Shown: positions 6,063 to 14,038 of the stretch, piece after piece
Layout of the letters: the number at the start of each line of letters is the position of its first letter
Numbering within the stretch: the first letter of the stretch is position 1
Source: CAYTEH01 sp964436765
Lineage (GTDB): Bacteria > Patescibacteriota > Gracilibacteria > Peribacterales > Peribacteraceae
DNA length: 34,565 bases
Assembly: GCA_964436765.1 (NCBI GenBank)
Contig: CAYTEH010000014.1
Location: 1-34,565, forward strand
Reading direction: 5' to 3'
Notes under the pieces: model-generated
The model's database searches: none
What the model saw: the letters and a program-made list of their open reading frames with translations, nothing else
What the model was told of the DNA's origin: nothing
Position numbers and translations under genes: made by a program

Positions 6063-8480
6063 ATGCGTTTCACAAAAACAGTCACGGTCGCCGTCATCGC
6101 CAGCATGCTCTTCCCCACTCCCCTTGTGGCAGCGGGGCGCGTGACGGTCGATACCACCATCGCGGGCCTCAGTGCCCAGGCCGATATTGCAGGACTGCCC
6201 GCGACCACCACCATCGAACTCCATATCGTCAGCCCCTCGGGGGACGACAACGCGATCCCCACGCGCACGAGTACGGCAGGCAGCACGACTGTCTCGATTC
6301 CGGCGGCTCTCACGGAGGAGGCAGGACAATACGAGGCATACATCCGTTCGCAGGATTCCATCGCAGCACGGACGTCCTTTGACGTCCTCCCCGACCGCGT
6401 GGATGCCGACGTCTCCACGGTGAGTGCCGATGACACCGTGCTCGCCGCCGACGGACGGGACGAAGTGATTGTCTCGGTCACGCTCATGGACCGGTTCGGG
6501 AACCTTCTCGGAGGCCGGCCCGTGGAACTCATCAGCAGCCGCAGCGAAGACAAAATCGCCCCGCTCACGCGCGAAACCGACCAAAACGGCATTGAGCGCT
6601 TCTCCGTCCGCACGCTGAAACCGGGGCAGATGGCCCTCAGGGCCATGGATCTTTTGAGCGGCACCACGCTGAACGGCAGCATCCAGGTGACGGCGGGTGG
6701 CGGCGCCGTCGGCAACTCCGTCGTGGCACAGCTTATCCCCCCCGCCGCGCCGTCGGACCCCGCACCGTCGCAGCCCGCACCGGGCGCACAGGTATCGTTC
6801 GGTCCGGCCGATTCGTTCGACGTCGCACTCGAGCCGGACGAACCCAAGGTGAACGAGGTGCTCAACCTGACGATCACCGCCCTCGATGCAAACAAGAACG
6901 TCGCCGAGGACTTCACGGGCACGGTCGAAGTGCATGCCGAGAATGACCCGGGTGCCAGCCTCCCGGGATTCGGCGACGGCCATGGCCAGGTGACCTTCAA
7001 GGCGCGTGATCTCGGTGTGCGTCGCATTCCGCTCAGCGTGAGCTTCTCGCGCCCCGGCCGTCAGGTGCTCACAGTCATCTCCAAGTCCGACCCCACGAAC
7101 GTCATACAGGGCCAGATCACGGTGAATGTGGGCGGCACCGACACGCCGAGCGGCCGCAAGATCGAGATTCTGTCGCATAAGGACGGCGCCATGGTGACCG
7201 GCAACGGCATCCTGCTGGAAGGCATCGGACCGGCATACGCGAACCTCACCGTCACCGGCGGCACGGAAGACGTCTCGGGCGAAACGGACGAGAAAGGCCG
7301 TTTCTCCATCGCCGTGGACCTCGACCCCACGTACAACGAATACACGCTCCGCGTCCGCGACCAGAGCCGCGGCGACGATTCGGGCCCGCTCAAGCTCGTG
7401 CGCGACAACATCTCTCCCGAGGTGGAATTCCGCTTCGATCCCCCGCAGCCGCAGGCCGGCAGCGAGGTGGTACTCGTCGCCCGGAGCGAACCGCATTTGA
7501 GCGCCGTGCGCATGTCACTCGCGGGCCAGCAGCTCCTGCTCACCGAGAGTCCGTCGGCACCCGGCCAGTACCAGGTGGTGTTCCGCGCCCCGCCCGAGGG
7601 CCAGTACCCCATCACCGTCACGGCCGAAGACACAGTGGGGAACGCCGGCAACGCGGCCGGGACGCTCACCGTGATCCCGCGCGACCTTCCGCTCGTCGGT
7701 ACCCTGCAGGCAGAACCGGTCTTCAATGGCGTGAACCTCTCGTGGGAAGCCCCGGCCGGCGAGGACGTGGATTCGTACATCGTCAGGGTCGGCACCAGCG
7801 CCACGCTCCTCGGCTCCTCGCTGGACACCAGCGACCCCCGCACGGGCGTTGCCGTGAAGGGCCTGAAGGGAGGCATTCCCTACTTCTTTACGGTCTCCGT
7901 GAAGAAAGGTGTGCGTGAGGGCCAGCAGAGCCCCACCGTCTCGGCGGTTCCGCTCGGCCTGACGCTCGAGGCCATCCCCCAGAACGGAGCACTCATGCTC
8001 AAGTGGGCCTACCCCGACGAGCTCGTGCAGTCGTTCATCCTGGAATACGGGACCGATCGCAACAAGCTCGACGAGCGCCGCCTCATCAGCGATGGACGGC
8101 AGCGCGCCTATAAGGTGAACGACCTCATCAACGGCGTCACCTATCACGTGAAGATGACTCCTGTGGCGGTGACGGGCGATGTGCTCAAGGACATGGCGGC
8201 CGAGGCATCGGGAAAGCCTGTGGCCGATGCACCGGGCTTCCATCCCGGCCCGGACGACCCGGCCCCCTTCCCCACCGACTTCACCGATCCCGGCACCGCC
8301 CCGCCCGACGAGCTCCATGACGGCGCTCCCTCCACTACCGGAAGCGGCGTGCCCCTGATGGCGATGATGCTCCTGACCGCGGCGAGCGTCGCGGGCTTCA
8401 TGCTCTGGTGGAACAGAAAGCGGAACGCGAAGCAGACGGCCGAATTCCTCCGCATCATGAACGCGAGGTACGGACGGTGA
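6063..8480 (+). CDS. Large cell-surface protein with Ig-like and fibronectin type III domains
   Basis: This 805-residue protein has a signal peptide (residues 1-24, ending PLVAAG). Ig-like modules follow: about 115-205 (VSADDTVLAADGRDEVIVSV, Big_1/invasin-like), about 255-355, about 360-450 and about 455-540. Two FN3-like modules follow at about 545-635 and 636-720 (NGVNLSWEAP, GALMLKWAYP, both ending in YFFTVSV/YHVKMTPV strands). A Pro/Asp-rich linker leads to a transmembrane helix near 768-787 (MAMMLLTAASVAGFMLWW) and a basic cytoplasmic tail. The topology is an outward-facing stalk anchored at the C-terminus. Adhesion or an S-layer-associated role is likely by architecture only. It has its own strong leaderless promoter. 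Confidence 0.85.
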   Translation: MRFTKTVTVAVIASMLFPTPLVAAGRVTVDTTIAGLSAQADIAGLPATTTIELHIVSPSGDDNAIPTRTSTAGSTTVSIPAALTEEAGQYEAYIRSQDSIAARTSFDVLPDRVDADVSTVSADDTVLAADGRDEVIVSVTLMDRFGNLLGGRPVELISSRSEDKIAPLTRETDQNGIERFSVRTLKPGQMALRAMDLLSGTTLNGSIQVTAGGGAVGNSVVAQLIPPAAPSDPAPSQPAPGAQVSFGPADSFDVALEPDEPKVNEVLNLTITALDANKNVAEDFTGTVEVHAENDPGASLPGFGDGHGQVTFKARDLGVRRIPLSVSFSRPGRQVLTVISKSDPTNVIQGQITVNVGGTDTPSGRKIEILSHKDGAMVTGNGILLEGIGPAYANLTVTGGTEDVSGETDEKGRFSIAVDLDPTYNEYTLRVRDQSRGDDSGPLKLVRDNISPEVEFRFDPPQPQAGSEVVLVARSEPHLSAVRMSLAGQQLLLTESPSAPGQYQVVFRAPPEGQYPITVTAEDTVGNAGNAAGTLTVIPRDLPLVGTLQAEPVFNGVNLSWEAPAGEDVDSYIVRVGTSATLLGSSLDTSDPRTGVAVKGLKGGIPYFFTVSVKKGVREGQQSPTVSAVPLGLTLEAIPQNGALMLKWAYPDELVQSFILEYGTDRNKLDERRLISDGRQRAYKVNDLINGVTYHVKMTPVAVTGDVLKDMAAEASGKPVADAPGFHPGPDDPAPFPTDFTDPGTAPPDELHDGAPSTTGSGVPLMAMMLLTAASVAGFMLWWNRKRNAKQTAEFLRIMNARYGR

Positions 8481-8505
8481 TGTTCATTTGCATATAGCCA
8501 ATTGT

Positions 8506-8558
8506 CAGATGGTCACATGGTCGATTGACCATCCGGCCATCTGGCCATCCGACCATTC
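8506..8558. repeat. Degenerate word-repeat spacer (ATGGTC / CCATC)
   Basis: The left half repeats ATGGTC twice and begins CAGATGG. The right half repeats its complements GACCAT, GGCCATC and CCATCTG. The halves can fold as nested stems (CAGATGG with CCATCTG; ATGGTC with GACCAT). No U-tract follows, so it is not a normal terminator. It lies between the surface-protein stop (8480) and the kinase promoter (-10 at 8575). Confidence 0.6.
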
Positions 8559-8587
8559 GTAGTACCGAATCCAGTATCATCACCCGC

Positions 8588-9589
8588 ATGTCCTCACCTC
8601 TTCGCACCCTCTCCATCGGCGGCGCCACCTACGACCTCTTCGTCCGTACGGGGAAAGACGTCGTGTGCGCCGACTGCTCCAAGAAGGCCATCCTCCTCCC
8701 CATCGGGCAGAAGATACGCGTGCAGGACGTGATTGAAACCTGCGGCGGCGGCGCGGCCAATACCTCCGTGGGACTCTCCCGCCTCGGCATGGACGCCTCG
8801 TTTTGCGGCATCATCGGCAGCGACCAATGGGGCCAGCGCATGATGGAAAACCTGCGAAAGGAGGGCGTGGATACCAGCGGCGTCACGGTGATCGAACACG
8901 AGACCTCCAGCTTCTCCATCATCCTGAACACCGACACGGGTGAGCGTGTGATCCTCTACTCCACGGGCGCAAACGCCCACCTGCACGATGCGACGTTCGA
9001 CAAGAAGAAAGCGGCCGGCATGGACTGGCTCTATTTCAATCATATCCACGAGAAGAGCTCCGTGATCGAAAACGACATCGTCGAGATCCTCGGCGCCTAC
9101 CCCCGCATCGGCATGACATGGAACCCGGGCGGGCGACAGCTGAAAAAAGGCATGGATGATGCCGGAAATGCCGCCCTGCTCAGGCGCACGGGCCTGCTGC
9201 TCCTCAATAAGGAGGAAGCGGAAACCTTCACAGGCAAGAAAGACATGGGCACGGCTATCCGGGCGCTGCTCAAGGCCGGCGCGGCCACCGTGTGCATCAC
9301 GGACGGCGGCAACGGCTGCCTGGCCTCGGACGGGCGCATGCTCTATGCCTGCCCTGTGTTTCCCGATGCCACCATCGTCGATTCCACGGGCGCCGGCGAC
9401 GCGTTCGGGACAGGGGCGACCTGGGCGATCCTGAGCGGACTTGGCTTGCCAATTGCCCTGCAAGCGGGTACGATAAATGCGACAAGTGTCCTAGGCGCGA
9501 CCGGCGCAGAAGCCGGTCTACTCACACACACCGAGATGCAGAAGAGGCTTCAACACTCTCCGCTCCGGGTGGACGCGAGACCGCTCTAA
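8588..9589 (+). CDS. PfkB-family carbohydrate/nucleoside kinase
   Basis: This 333-residue protein is a ribokinase-fold kinase that phosphorylates a sugar or nucleoside hydroxyl with ATP. The first PfkB signature is seen as CGGGAANTSVGLSRLG (residues about 53-68). The second is DSTGAGDAFGTG (about 263-274), which holds the catalytic Asp and the anion hole. An in-frame ATG at 8525 exists, but the 8588 start fits the family N-terminus (LRTLSIGGATYDLF), and TATCAT (8575-8580) lies 7 nt upstream, giving a leaderless transcript. A conserved hypothetical follows after 29 nt and is probably co-transcribed. The substrate is not determinable. Confidence 0.85.
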   Translation: MSSPLRTLSIGGATYDLFVRTGKDVVCADCSKKAILLPIGQKIRVQDVIETCGGGAANTSVGLSRLGMDASFCGIIGSDQWGQRMMENLRKEGVDTSGVTVIEHETSSFSIILNTDTGERVILYSTGANAHLHDATFDKKKAAGMDWLYFNHIHEKSSVIENDIVEILGAYPRIGMTWNPGGRQLKKGMDDAGNAALLRRTGLLLLNKEEAETFTGKKDMGTAIRALLKAGAATVCITDGGNGCLASDGRMLYACPVFPDATIVDSTGAGDAFGTGATWAILSGLGLPIALQAGTINATSVLGATGAEAGLLTHTEMQKRLQHSPLRVDARPL

Positions 9590-9618
9590 CACGGGTCGCA
9601 TCTCTACCCCCATATCCA

Positions 9619-10221
9619 ATGTCGGACGATACGCTCGTGCAGATTCAGGAATTGATCGACAGTGCCATGTCGTCTTTGAAGACGGCCCATGCCCTGCTCC
9701 GGGACATGACGGGGGTCAGCGACTCTACCCGCGAGCGCCACATGCTGCGCGCAAGCTCGATGACCGGCGGCGCTGCCGCCACGGGCCGCGTGATCGAAGG
9801 TAGTTTTGACGGCCAGAACATGGTGGACGGCAAAGGCCAGACGTACCCGGTGCCGGCAAACTACGCCAGCAAGAGCAAGCTTGTGGAAGGCGACGGCATG
9901 AAGCTGACCATCACCGACGAGGGCAAGTTCATTTACAAGCAGATCGCACCCACCCCGCGCCGGACCGCGCTCGGCGTACTCATCCAGGAAGACGGCCAGT
10001 ACAAGGTGCTTGCCGAGGGCAAGGCCTACCGCGTGCTGCTCGCGTCCGTGACGTTCTATCGCGCCGAAGTCGGCGACCAGGTGACTGTGCTCCTGCCGCA
10101 GGCGGGCGATGCGAAGTGGGGTGCTGTCGAAGCCGTGATCCCCAAAGGCATCGCGGATGCCGCGGCGAGAGGAATCGTGGGCGGGAAGGATGACGGGGAG
10201 TTGAGCCCGACCGTTGATTAA
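9619..10221 (+). CDS. Conserved hypothetical protein, helix plus beta-barrel-like body
   Basis: This 200-residue protein has an N-terminal helix (TLVQIQELIDSAMSSLKTAHALL) that could form a coiled coil. A beta-rich region follows, with ATGRVIEGSFDGQNMVDGKGQTYPVPANYASKS-like segments and a second repeat ending VTVLLPQAGDAKWGAVEAVIPKG. No signal peptide or catalytic motif is visible. Spacing of 29 nt to the upstream kinase suggests one operon. No Shine-Dalgarno sequence precedes the ATG. I do not recognise the family. Confidence 0.7.
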   Translation: MSDDTLVQIQELIDSAMSSLKTAHALLRDMTGVSDSTRERHMLRASSMTGGAAATGRVIEGSFDGQNMVDGKGQTYPVPANYASKSKLVEGDGMKLTITDEGKFIYKQIAPTPRRTALGVLIQEDGQYKVLAEGKAYRVLLASVTFYRAEVGDQVTVLLPQAGDAKWGAVEAVIPKGIADAAARGIVGGKDDGELSPTVD

Positions 10222-10242
10222 GCAGCCTGATTCGTAATTTTG

Positions 10243-10274
10243 TAGGGGCGTAGCATGCTGCGCCCCTAACTTTT
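10243..10274 (+). terminator. Hairpin terminator after the 200-aa gene
   Basis: Arms TAGGGGCG (10243-10250) and CGCCCCTA (10261-10268) enclose a 10-nt loop that is itself the palindrome AGCATGCT plus flanks; ACTTTT follows. It ends the kinase/hypothetical operon, 20 bp before the next gene's -10 box. Confidence 0.6.
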
Positions 10275-10301
10275 AGATTTCCTGTGCTATTCTTGATCGC
10301 G

Positions 10302-11600
10302 ATGAAACGCCGTCTTTCCATTATCGTCCCCCTCGCCGCCGCATTGCTCGTGGCCGGGACAGTGTGGCTTTTGATCTGGTGGCAGATCACTCGCACATCC
10401 GATTCGCTACGTAACCGCATAACGGGCATGGCGGGTGGCAGCGATGCCGCGTTCATGATGCCCCGCGACGTCGAAGTGAGCGGTGACCGGGTCTTGATCC
10501 ACCTGCGGCAGGGGGACCTGCTGGCTCTCCAGGGCGACTGGGCGGCGGCGGAGAAGGAATATGAGGCATCGGTGGCGGCGGGTGGCGGCATACCGGCGCT
10601 GCGCAAACTGGCGCAGGCGCAAATGCAGCGCCGCAACACCGATGGCCTCAAATCCACCATCAGCCGGCTCAAGCGGGAGGGCGCCAAAGAGGAAGACATG
10701 CTGCTGCTGGAATCGCTGCTGGAGCTACGAACCGGGGAACTCGCCGGAGCACAGAAGGTCCTCTCGGAGGCGGCGGATTCACCGCAGAAACACTACGGCC
10801 TGGCACTGCTCGCCATCGTCCAGAGCGACCACGTGGCGGCCAAAGCCGAACTCGCGCAGGTGCAGGCAGGCTGGGACCCGACCCTCCGCGCCTACGCGCG
10901 CACGCTCCAGGCTGCTTACGACGAAGCCGCTCTCTTCCCCCAGACCAAGCCAATCCACCTCACAACGCTCCTGAGCCGGGCACTGGCGCAGGCCCAGGAA
11001 TGCGAACTCGCACTCCCCCTCCTGGCCTCGGTCGTCAAAGAGCAGGAGGACTACCGCGACGCATGGATCGTACAGGGCTACTGCCAGCTCATCAGCGAGC
11101 GCTTCGATGCGGCACTCGTCTCGTTCGAAAAGGCCTACAACATCGACCCCGAAAAACCCGAGATCCAGTACTTCCTGGGCCGCACCTATACCGCGCTCGG
11201 GCAGCACGACAATGCCGTGACGTTCTTGAGCTACGCCATCGAAAACGGTTTCGAGCCGAAGAAGGAAGTCCGGCTGCGCCTGGCCATGGCGGCGCTGCAG
11301 GCGTCAAAACAGGAACTGGCCTTCGAGCAGCTCGATCTCCTGGCCCGCGAAAGCGATGTGGACCTGCCGACAGTGGAACAACTGATTGCTGTGAGCATCA
11401 CGCTCGGCAAGAAAAAAGAAGCCGAGGGCTACGCCCTGGCCGCGACCCAACGCTGGCCCGACCAGGCGAAGGCCTTCGAGCTCCTCGGCTGGACGCAGGC
11501 AGAGAACGACAAGAAAGACGAGGCAAAAGCAAGTCTGGAGAAGGCACTGGAGTTGGATCCGCAACTCCAGAGTGCGAAGGAGCGATTGGGGAAGTTATGA
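10302..11600 (+). CDS. Membrane-anchored TPR-repeat protein
   Basis: This 432-residue protein begins MKRRLSIIVPLAAALLVAGTVWLLIWWQ, a single N-terminal membrane anchor. The rest is helical, with tetratricopeptide repeats: GDWAAAEKEYEASVAAGG (about 80-95), RFDAALVSFEKAYNIDPEKPEIQYFLGRTYTALGQHDNAVTFLSYAIENG (about 265-315), and DKKDEAKASLEKALELDPQL near the C-terminus. TPR proteins are protein-interaction scaffolds, here extracytoplasmic by topology. TATTCT with upstream TGC (extended -10, 10288-10293) lies 8 nt before the ATG, indicating a leaderless mRNA. The stop codon is followed within 2 nt by the TTAGGG-like repeat. Confidence 0.82.
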   Translation: MKRRLSIIVPLAAALLVAGTVWLLIWWQITRTSDSLRNRITGMAGGSDAAFMMPRDVEVSGDRVLIHLRQGDLLALQGDWAAAEKEYEASVAAGGGIPALRKLAQAQMQRRNTDGLKSTISRLKREGAKEEDMLLLESLLELRTGELAGAQKVLSEAADSPQKHYGLALLAIVQSDHVAAKAELAQVQAGWDPTLRAYARTLQAAYDEAALFPQTKPIHLTTLLSRALAQAQECELALPLLASVVKEQEDYRDAWIVQGYCQLISERFDAALVSFEKAYNIDPEKPEIQYFLGRTYTALGQHDNAVTFLSYAIENGFEPKKEVRLRLAMAALQASKQELAFEQLDLLARESDVDLPTVEQLIAVSITLGKKKEAEGYALAATQRWPDQAKAFELLGWTQAENDKKDEAKASLEKALELDPQLQSAKERLGKL

Positions 11601-11602
11601 CC

Positions 11603-11726
11603 GGGGGTTAGGGTTTGGGTTAGGGCTAGGAATTGAAAGAACATATGCTGCAAGCATGTATTTCACTATGAATATGAAACTCATGTTGCCCTTGTGCGTA
11701 CCTAACCCTGACCCTAGCCCTAACCC
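11603..11726. repeat. Telomere-like inverted repeat with two G-quadruplex motifs
   Basis: The plus strand 11603-11625 reads G5-TTA-G3-TTT-G3-TTA-G3, a textbook four-tract quadruplex motif, then CTAGG. About 75 bp further on, 11701-11726 carries the complementary type (CCTAACCCTGACCCTAGCCC, then TAACCC), so the minus strand reads GGGTTAGGG-type repeats. The two halves are inverted and could also form a cruciform. They lie at the 3' ends of the convergent TPR and SDR genes, and the SDR stop codon TAG is part of the repeat. Confidence 0.8.
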
Positions 11727-12472
11727 TTCCTCGCAATTCTCGCCTGGCTCGCCTGCGCGGTGGGCATCACGAGCATGTATTCCACGTTCACGTGCGGAGG
11801 CTGCATGAGCGCATACAGGATCGCCGACGCGATGTCCTCTGCATGGAGCGGCTCGAAGCCCTCGTAGACCTTTTTTGCCTTTTCTCGATCACCTTTGTAG
11901 CGCGTGACGGAGAACTCGGTTTCCACCGCCCCCGGGGCGATATCGGTGACCCGGACACCCGTGCCGTGCAGGTCGATACGCAGATTTTTGCTGAGCATCT
12001 TCACGTAGGCCTTCGTAGCCGAGTAGACGTTGCTGCCCTCAAAGCCCTCGATGCCCGCGATGGAACTGATGTTCACGATGTGGCCCTTCGTCGCTTTGAG
12101 GAACGGGATGCCGAGCTGCGCCACGCGCGTGAAGCCGCGGATGTTCGTGCCGATCATCTCTTCGATGTCTTTCCAGTCGTATTGATCGAGCGGCACCCTG
12201 TCGCGCGCCAGCCCGGCATTGTTGATGAGCGCATCGATGTGTTTTCCTTTGAGCGTCGCAAAAAACGCATCCACCTGCGCAATGTCACTCACGTCCACTT
12301 CCTGGACGATCACCTCCACGCCATGTGCCGATTCCAGATCCTTCTTGAGCGCCTTCAGTTTTTCCAATCCCCGCGCGATCAGGATCAGGTTCCTCCCCTG
12401 CTTCGCGAGCAGCTCCGCCGTCGCCTTGCCGATCCCCGCCGACGCGCCGGTGATGAGGGTGTAGGAAGCCAC
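11720..12472 (-). CDS. Short-chain dehydrogenase/reductase (YdfG-like NADP-dependent)
   Basis: This 250-residue classical SDR has the cofactor motif TGASAGIG near residue 8, NNAG at about 84-87, the catalytic Ser in NISSIAG, and YSATK (Tyr-x-x-x-Lys). The C-terminal segment DIASAILYALMQPPHVNVEYMLVMPTAQ is typical of the YdfG/3-hydroxy acid dehydrogenase subgroup, which oxidises L-allo-threonine, serine or 3-hydroxy acids with NADP. A GTG start at 12472 gives the normal SDR N-terminus (VASYTLITGAS). TATGAT at 12479-12484 lies 6 nt upstream of it. The longer TTG start would run through the terminator of the next gene. Confidence 0.85.
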   Translation of the reverse strand: MASYTLITGASAGIGKATAELLAKQGRNLILIARGLEKLKALKKDLESAHGVEVIVQEVDVSDIAQVDAFFATLKGKHIDALINNAGLARDRVPLDQYDWKDIEEMIGTNIRGFTRVAQLGIPFLKATKGHIVNISSIAGIEGFEGSNVYSATKAYVKMLSKNLRIDLHGTGVRVTDIAPGAVETEFSVTRYKGDREKAKKVYEGFEPLHAEDIASAILYALMQPPHVNVEYMLVMPTAQASQARIARKG

Positions 12473-12524
12473 GGGAAAATCATAGTACGAAACGTTCGTT
12501 CCCGCATTCAAAATCCGTCCCACC

Positions 12525-12558
12525 AAAAAAACGCCTGCCCCACTCGGGAGCAGGCAGG
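12525..12558 (-). terminator. Terminator of the small membrane protein gene
   Basis: On the minus strand, arms GCCTGC and GCAGGC (12550-12555 and 12533-12538), extended by CCC/GGG pairs, are followed by a T7 tract (complement of 12525-12531). It lies just after the stop at 12569. Confidence 0.8.
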
Positions 12559-12568
12559 GTACGATTCG

Positions 12569-12853
12569 TCACTTTTTCTTCTTATAGAAGACCGTGACCA
12601 TTCCTCCCTGGGCAGTCTGGAGGACTCGCGTGATGTCGGGCCGTTCTTTTTCCAGCCAGTCGTTCATGCTTTGTTGCAGCCTTGCGCTGCCATAGTACGG
12701 GTCACCGAGACCCCCTATGGACTGGGTGAAAATTTTGACCTGCTCGACGCCGGGCTCTGCTTTCGTCTCTTGCCCCCCCGAAGGAGAAAGCGAGACGAAA
12801 AAGACACAGCAGACCAACAAACCGACGACCACAAGCAATGCGTAGCGATACAT
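12569..12853 (-). CDS. Small membrane-anchored protein, unknown function
   Basis: This 94-residue protein begins MYRYALLVVVGLLVCCVFFVSLS, one membrane-spanning or signal segment. A soluble part of about 70 residues follows and ends in KKKK. Unlike most genes here, it has a Shine-Dalgarno-like GGGAG 7 nt before the ATG at 12853, so it is translated from a leadered mRNA. A promoter TTGAAA with CATAGT after 16 nt lies further upstream on the minus strand. A clear terminator follows. No family is recognised. Confidence 0.72.
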   Translation of the reverse strand: MYRYALLVVVGLLVCCVFFVSLSPSGGQETKAEPGVEQVKIFTQSIGGLGDPYYGSARLQQSMNDWLEKERPDITRVLQTAQGGMVTVFYKKKK

Positions 12854-13022
12854 GTGAATCTCCCAAAGAACAAAAGTGTGACAATGCGTGGAACCCACAA
12901 TGAATTCCACTATGGAAAGTTTATCATACTTTTCAAAAAATGCATAGAATCGGATTTGGCCAATGTCAGGTTAACGGCAAACTTATAATGAAGTATCAGG
13001 AGGGTGGAGATGTACCAAAACC

Positions 13023-13095
13023 TCATCCCTCGATACGAAAACCGTGGAGTTCATCCTGAGCCGGGTCGAAGGAGCGATTTTCTACTCGGGATGAC
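13023..13095. repeat. Interspersed palindrome, GTCATCCC type, with nested insert
   Basis: Outer arms are TCATCCC and GGGATGAC, in reversed orientation relative to other copies (CGA side first). The core contains a second palindromic unit, CATCCTGAGCC plus GGGTCGAAGGA, of the CCTGAGC/TTCGAAGG type. It looks like one repeat inserted into another. Confidence 0.65.
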
Positions 13096-13149
13096 ACAGT
13101 CTTGAGATGAAGCAGCCCCGCTTCGCGGGGCTGTGGAGTAAGACCGGTA

Positions 13150-13195
13150 GTCATCCCGAGTAGAAATGTGCCGGAGCACATGTCGTACGAGGGAT
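13150..13195. repeat. Interspersed palindrome, GTCATCCC type
   Basis: The left arm is GTCATCCCGAGTA and the right arm TACGAGGGAT. The core is a separate hairpin (ATGTGC, CGGA loop, GCACAT). Confidence 0.7.
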
Positions 13196-13324
13196 CGCAT
13201 GCCCCTTGGTCATTTCCTGTCCTCGCTTAATCCGGCTTACTCCTGAGCACGGCAGGCAGAAAGCCTGCTCCCGGAAATTAAAGATTAATTTGCATGTCCG
13301 CAAATGTGAGACACGCTTTTGGGC

Positions 13325-13370
13325 ACACAAACAAAAAGGCCCTTCCGGACCCTTTTGTGTTTGTTTTCCT
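13325..13370. terminator. Bidirectional terminator-like hairpin
   Basis: Arms ACAAACAAAAAGG and CCCTTTTGTGTTTGT enclose about 10 nt. T-rich tracts follow on both strands (CCCTTTTGTG on plus, GCCTTTTTGTTTG on minus). It could end a minus-strand transcript from the 13375-13720 block or a plus-strand one; no gene is assigned to either. Confidence 0.6.
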
Positions 13371-13668
13371 CCGTGGCTATCGACGGTGTTTCAGTGAGGG
13401 ACAACCGTTGAGCCGTGTTGTGGAGGGAACGTGAGGAGAGGAGTCCTCGATTCTCTGCCTTGCTGGGGTTGCTTGTTTCTCCTCGTCACCCGGACGAAGT
13501 CCCCGTACCGGTCTGCCGCGGAGTCGCGTAATGCGTCTCGGGAGACACTGGGGAGAAAAGGGGGCGCACACCACTGGGGCAACCTCGCATCCATGGTGTG
13601 ACCTCGCAGAGCAGAGAGGGGTGCAGCCACCCTTCCCCGGAAGGATGACCACGCCTCTCTCTACTGAT

Positions 13669-13713
13669 GTCATGGTGAGGTGCTCAGTAATCGCAACTGA
13701 GCCTCGAACCATG
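13669..13713. repeat. Interspersed palindrome, GTCATGGT type
   Basis: Arms are GTCATGGTGAGG and CCTCGAACCATG. The core hairpin is GCTCAGT, AATCGCA loop, ACTGAGC. Same family as the copies at 28177 and 34440. Confidence 0.7.
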
Positions 13714-13804
13714 TTTGTCTTTGTATTGATGGTGTGAATGATCGAATGAACGTGGGGCCCCGGTTCTGTTCGCGTGTATGTGTGTGTTCCGGTTGGTATT
13801 TCGA

Positions 13805-13831
13805 TTTGTCCTTCGACAAGCTCAGGACAAA
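13805..13831. repeat. Interspersed palindrome, TTCGA..GCTCA core
   Basis: Arms TTTGTCC and GGACAAA flank the core TTCGACAAGCTCA. The same core appears inside other repeats at 13039-13063, 29724-29744, 32846-32892 and 34327-34346. Confidence 0.65.
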
Positions 13832-13953
13832 TCTGGGTACTGTACGCTCTACTAATTTGAACAGCAAGAAAGTGACATGGCGTAGAGGAGAAAATGTGTT
13901 ATGAATACATTTTTGCTTCAATGAAACAGCTTAGGGACGCCACTATTCTCACT

Positions 13954-13999
13954 GTCATCCCGAGTAGCTCATTGCGGAGAAATGAGCGTACGAGGGATG
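13954..13999. repeat. Interspersed palindrome, GTCATCCC type
   Basis: Arms are GTCATCCCGAGTA and TACGAGGGAT. The core hairpin is GCTCATT, GCGGAGA loop, AATGAGC. Its right part covers a possible upstream start (13982) of the next gene, which argues for the later ATG at 14039. Confidence 0.7.
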
Positions 14000-14038
14000 G
14001 TTTTCTCCTTTTCGATGCGTAGAATGACACCCGTTCCC

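Larger units (their letters stand above)
12990..13953. other. Long intergenic region without a convincing protein gene
   Basis: About 1 kb between the small membrane gene and the gene at 14039. It holds interspersed palindromes (13023-13095, 13150-13195, 13669-13713, 13805-13831, 13954-13999), a GC hairpin (CAGCCCCGC / GCGGGGCTG near 13114-13134) and a bidirectional terminator-like element at 13325-13370. The open frames here have composition unlike neighbouring genes. The block 13375-13660 is rich in potential stems, especially on the minus strand, but matches no RNA family I can name. Confidence 0.6.

Noticed and set aside
5895..7496. Long minus-strand frame extending the lipoprotein upstream through 7496
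   Set aside because: It is antisense to the Ig/FN3 gene, has shadow-type composition, and the lipoprotein signal peptide with lipobox starts cleanly at 5894.
11601..11730. True telomere or linear replicon end
   Set aside because: The repeat is internal, imperfect, short and flanked by genes on both sides; a gene-end or folding role is simpler.
13340..13760. RNase P RNA or tmRNA in the 1-kb intergenic region
   Set aside because: Short resemblances occur (AGCAAGGC-like and CGGCTCA-like on minus, CGACGGTGTTTC on plus), but the invariant RNase P blocks (GAAAGTCC, ACAGAANNNGGCTTA) and the tmRNA acceptor/T-arm end with CCA are missing.
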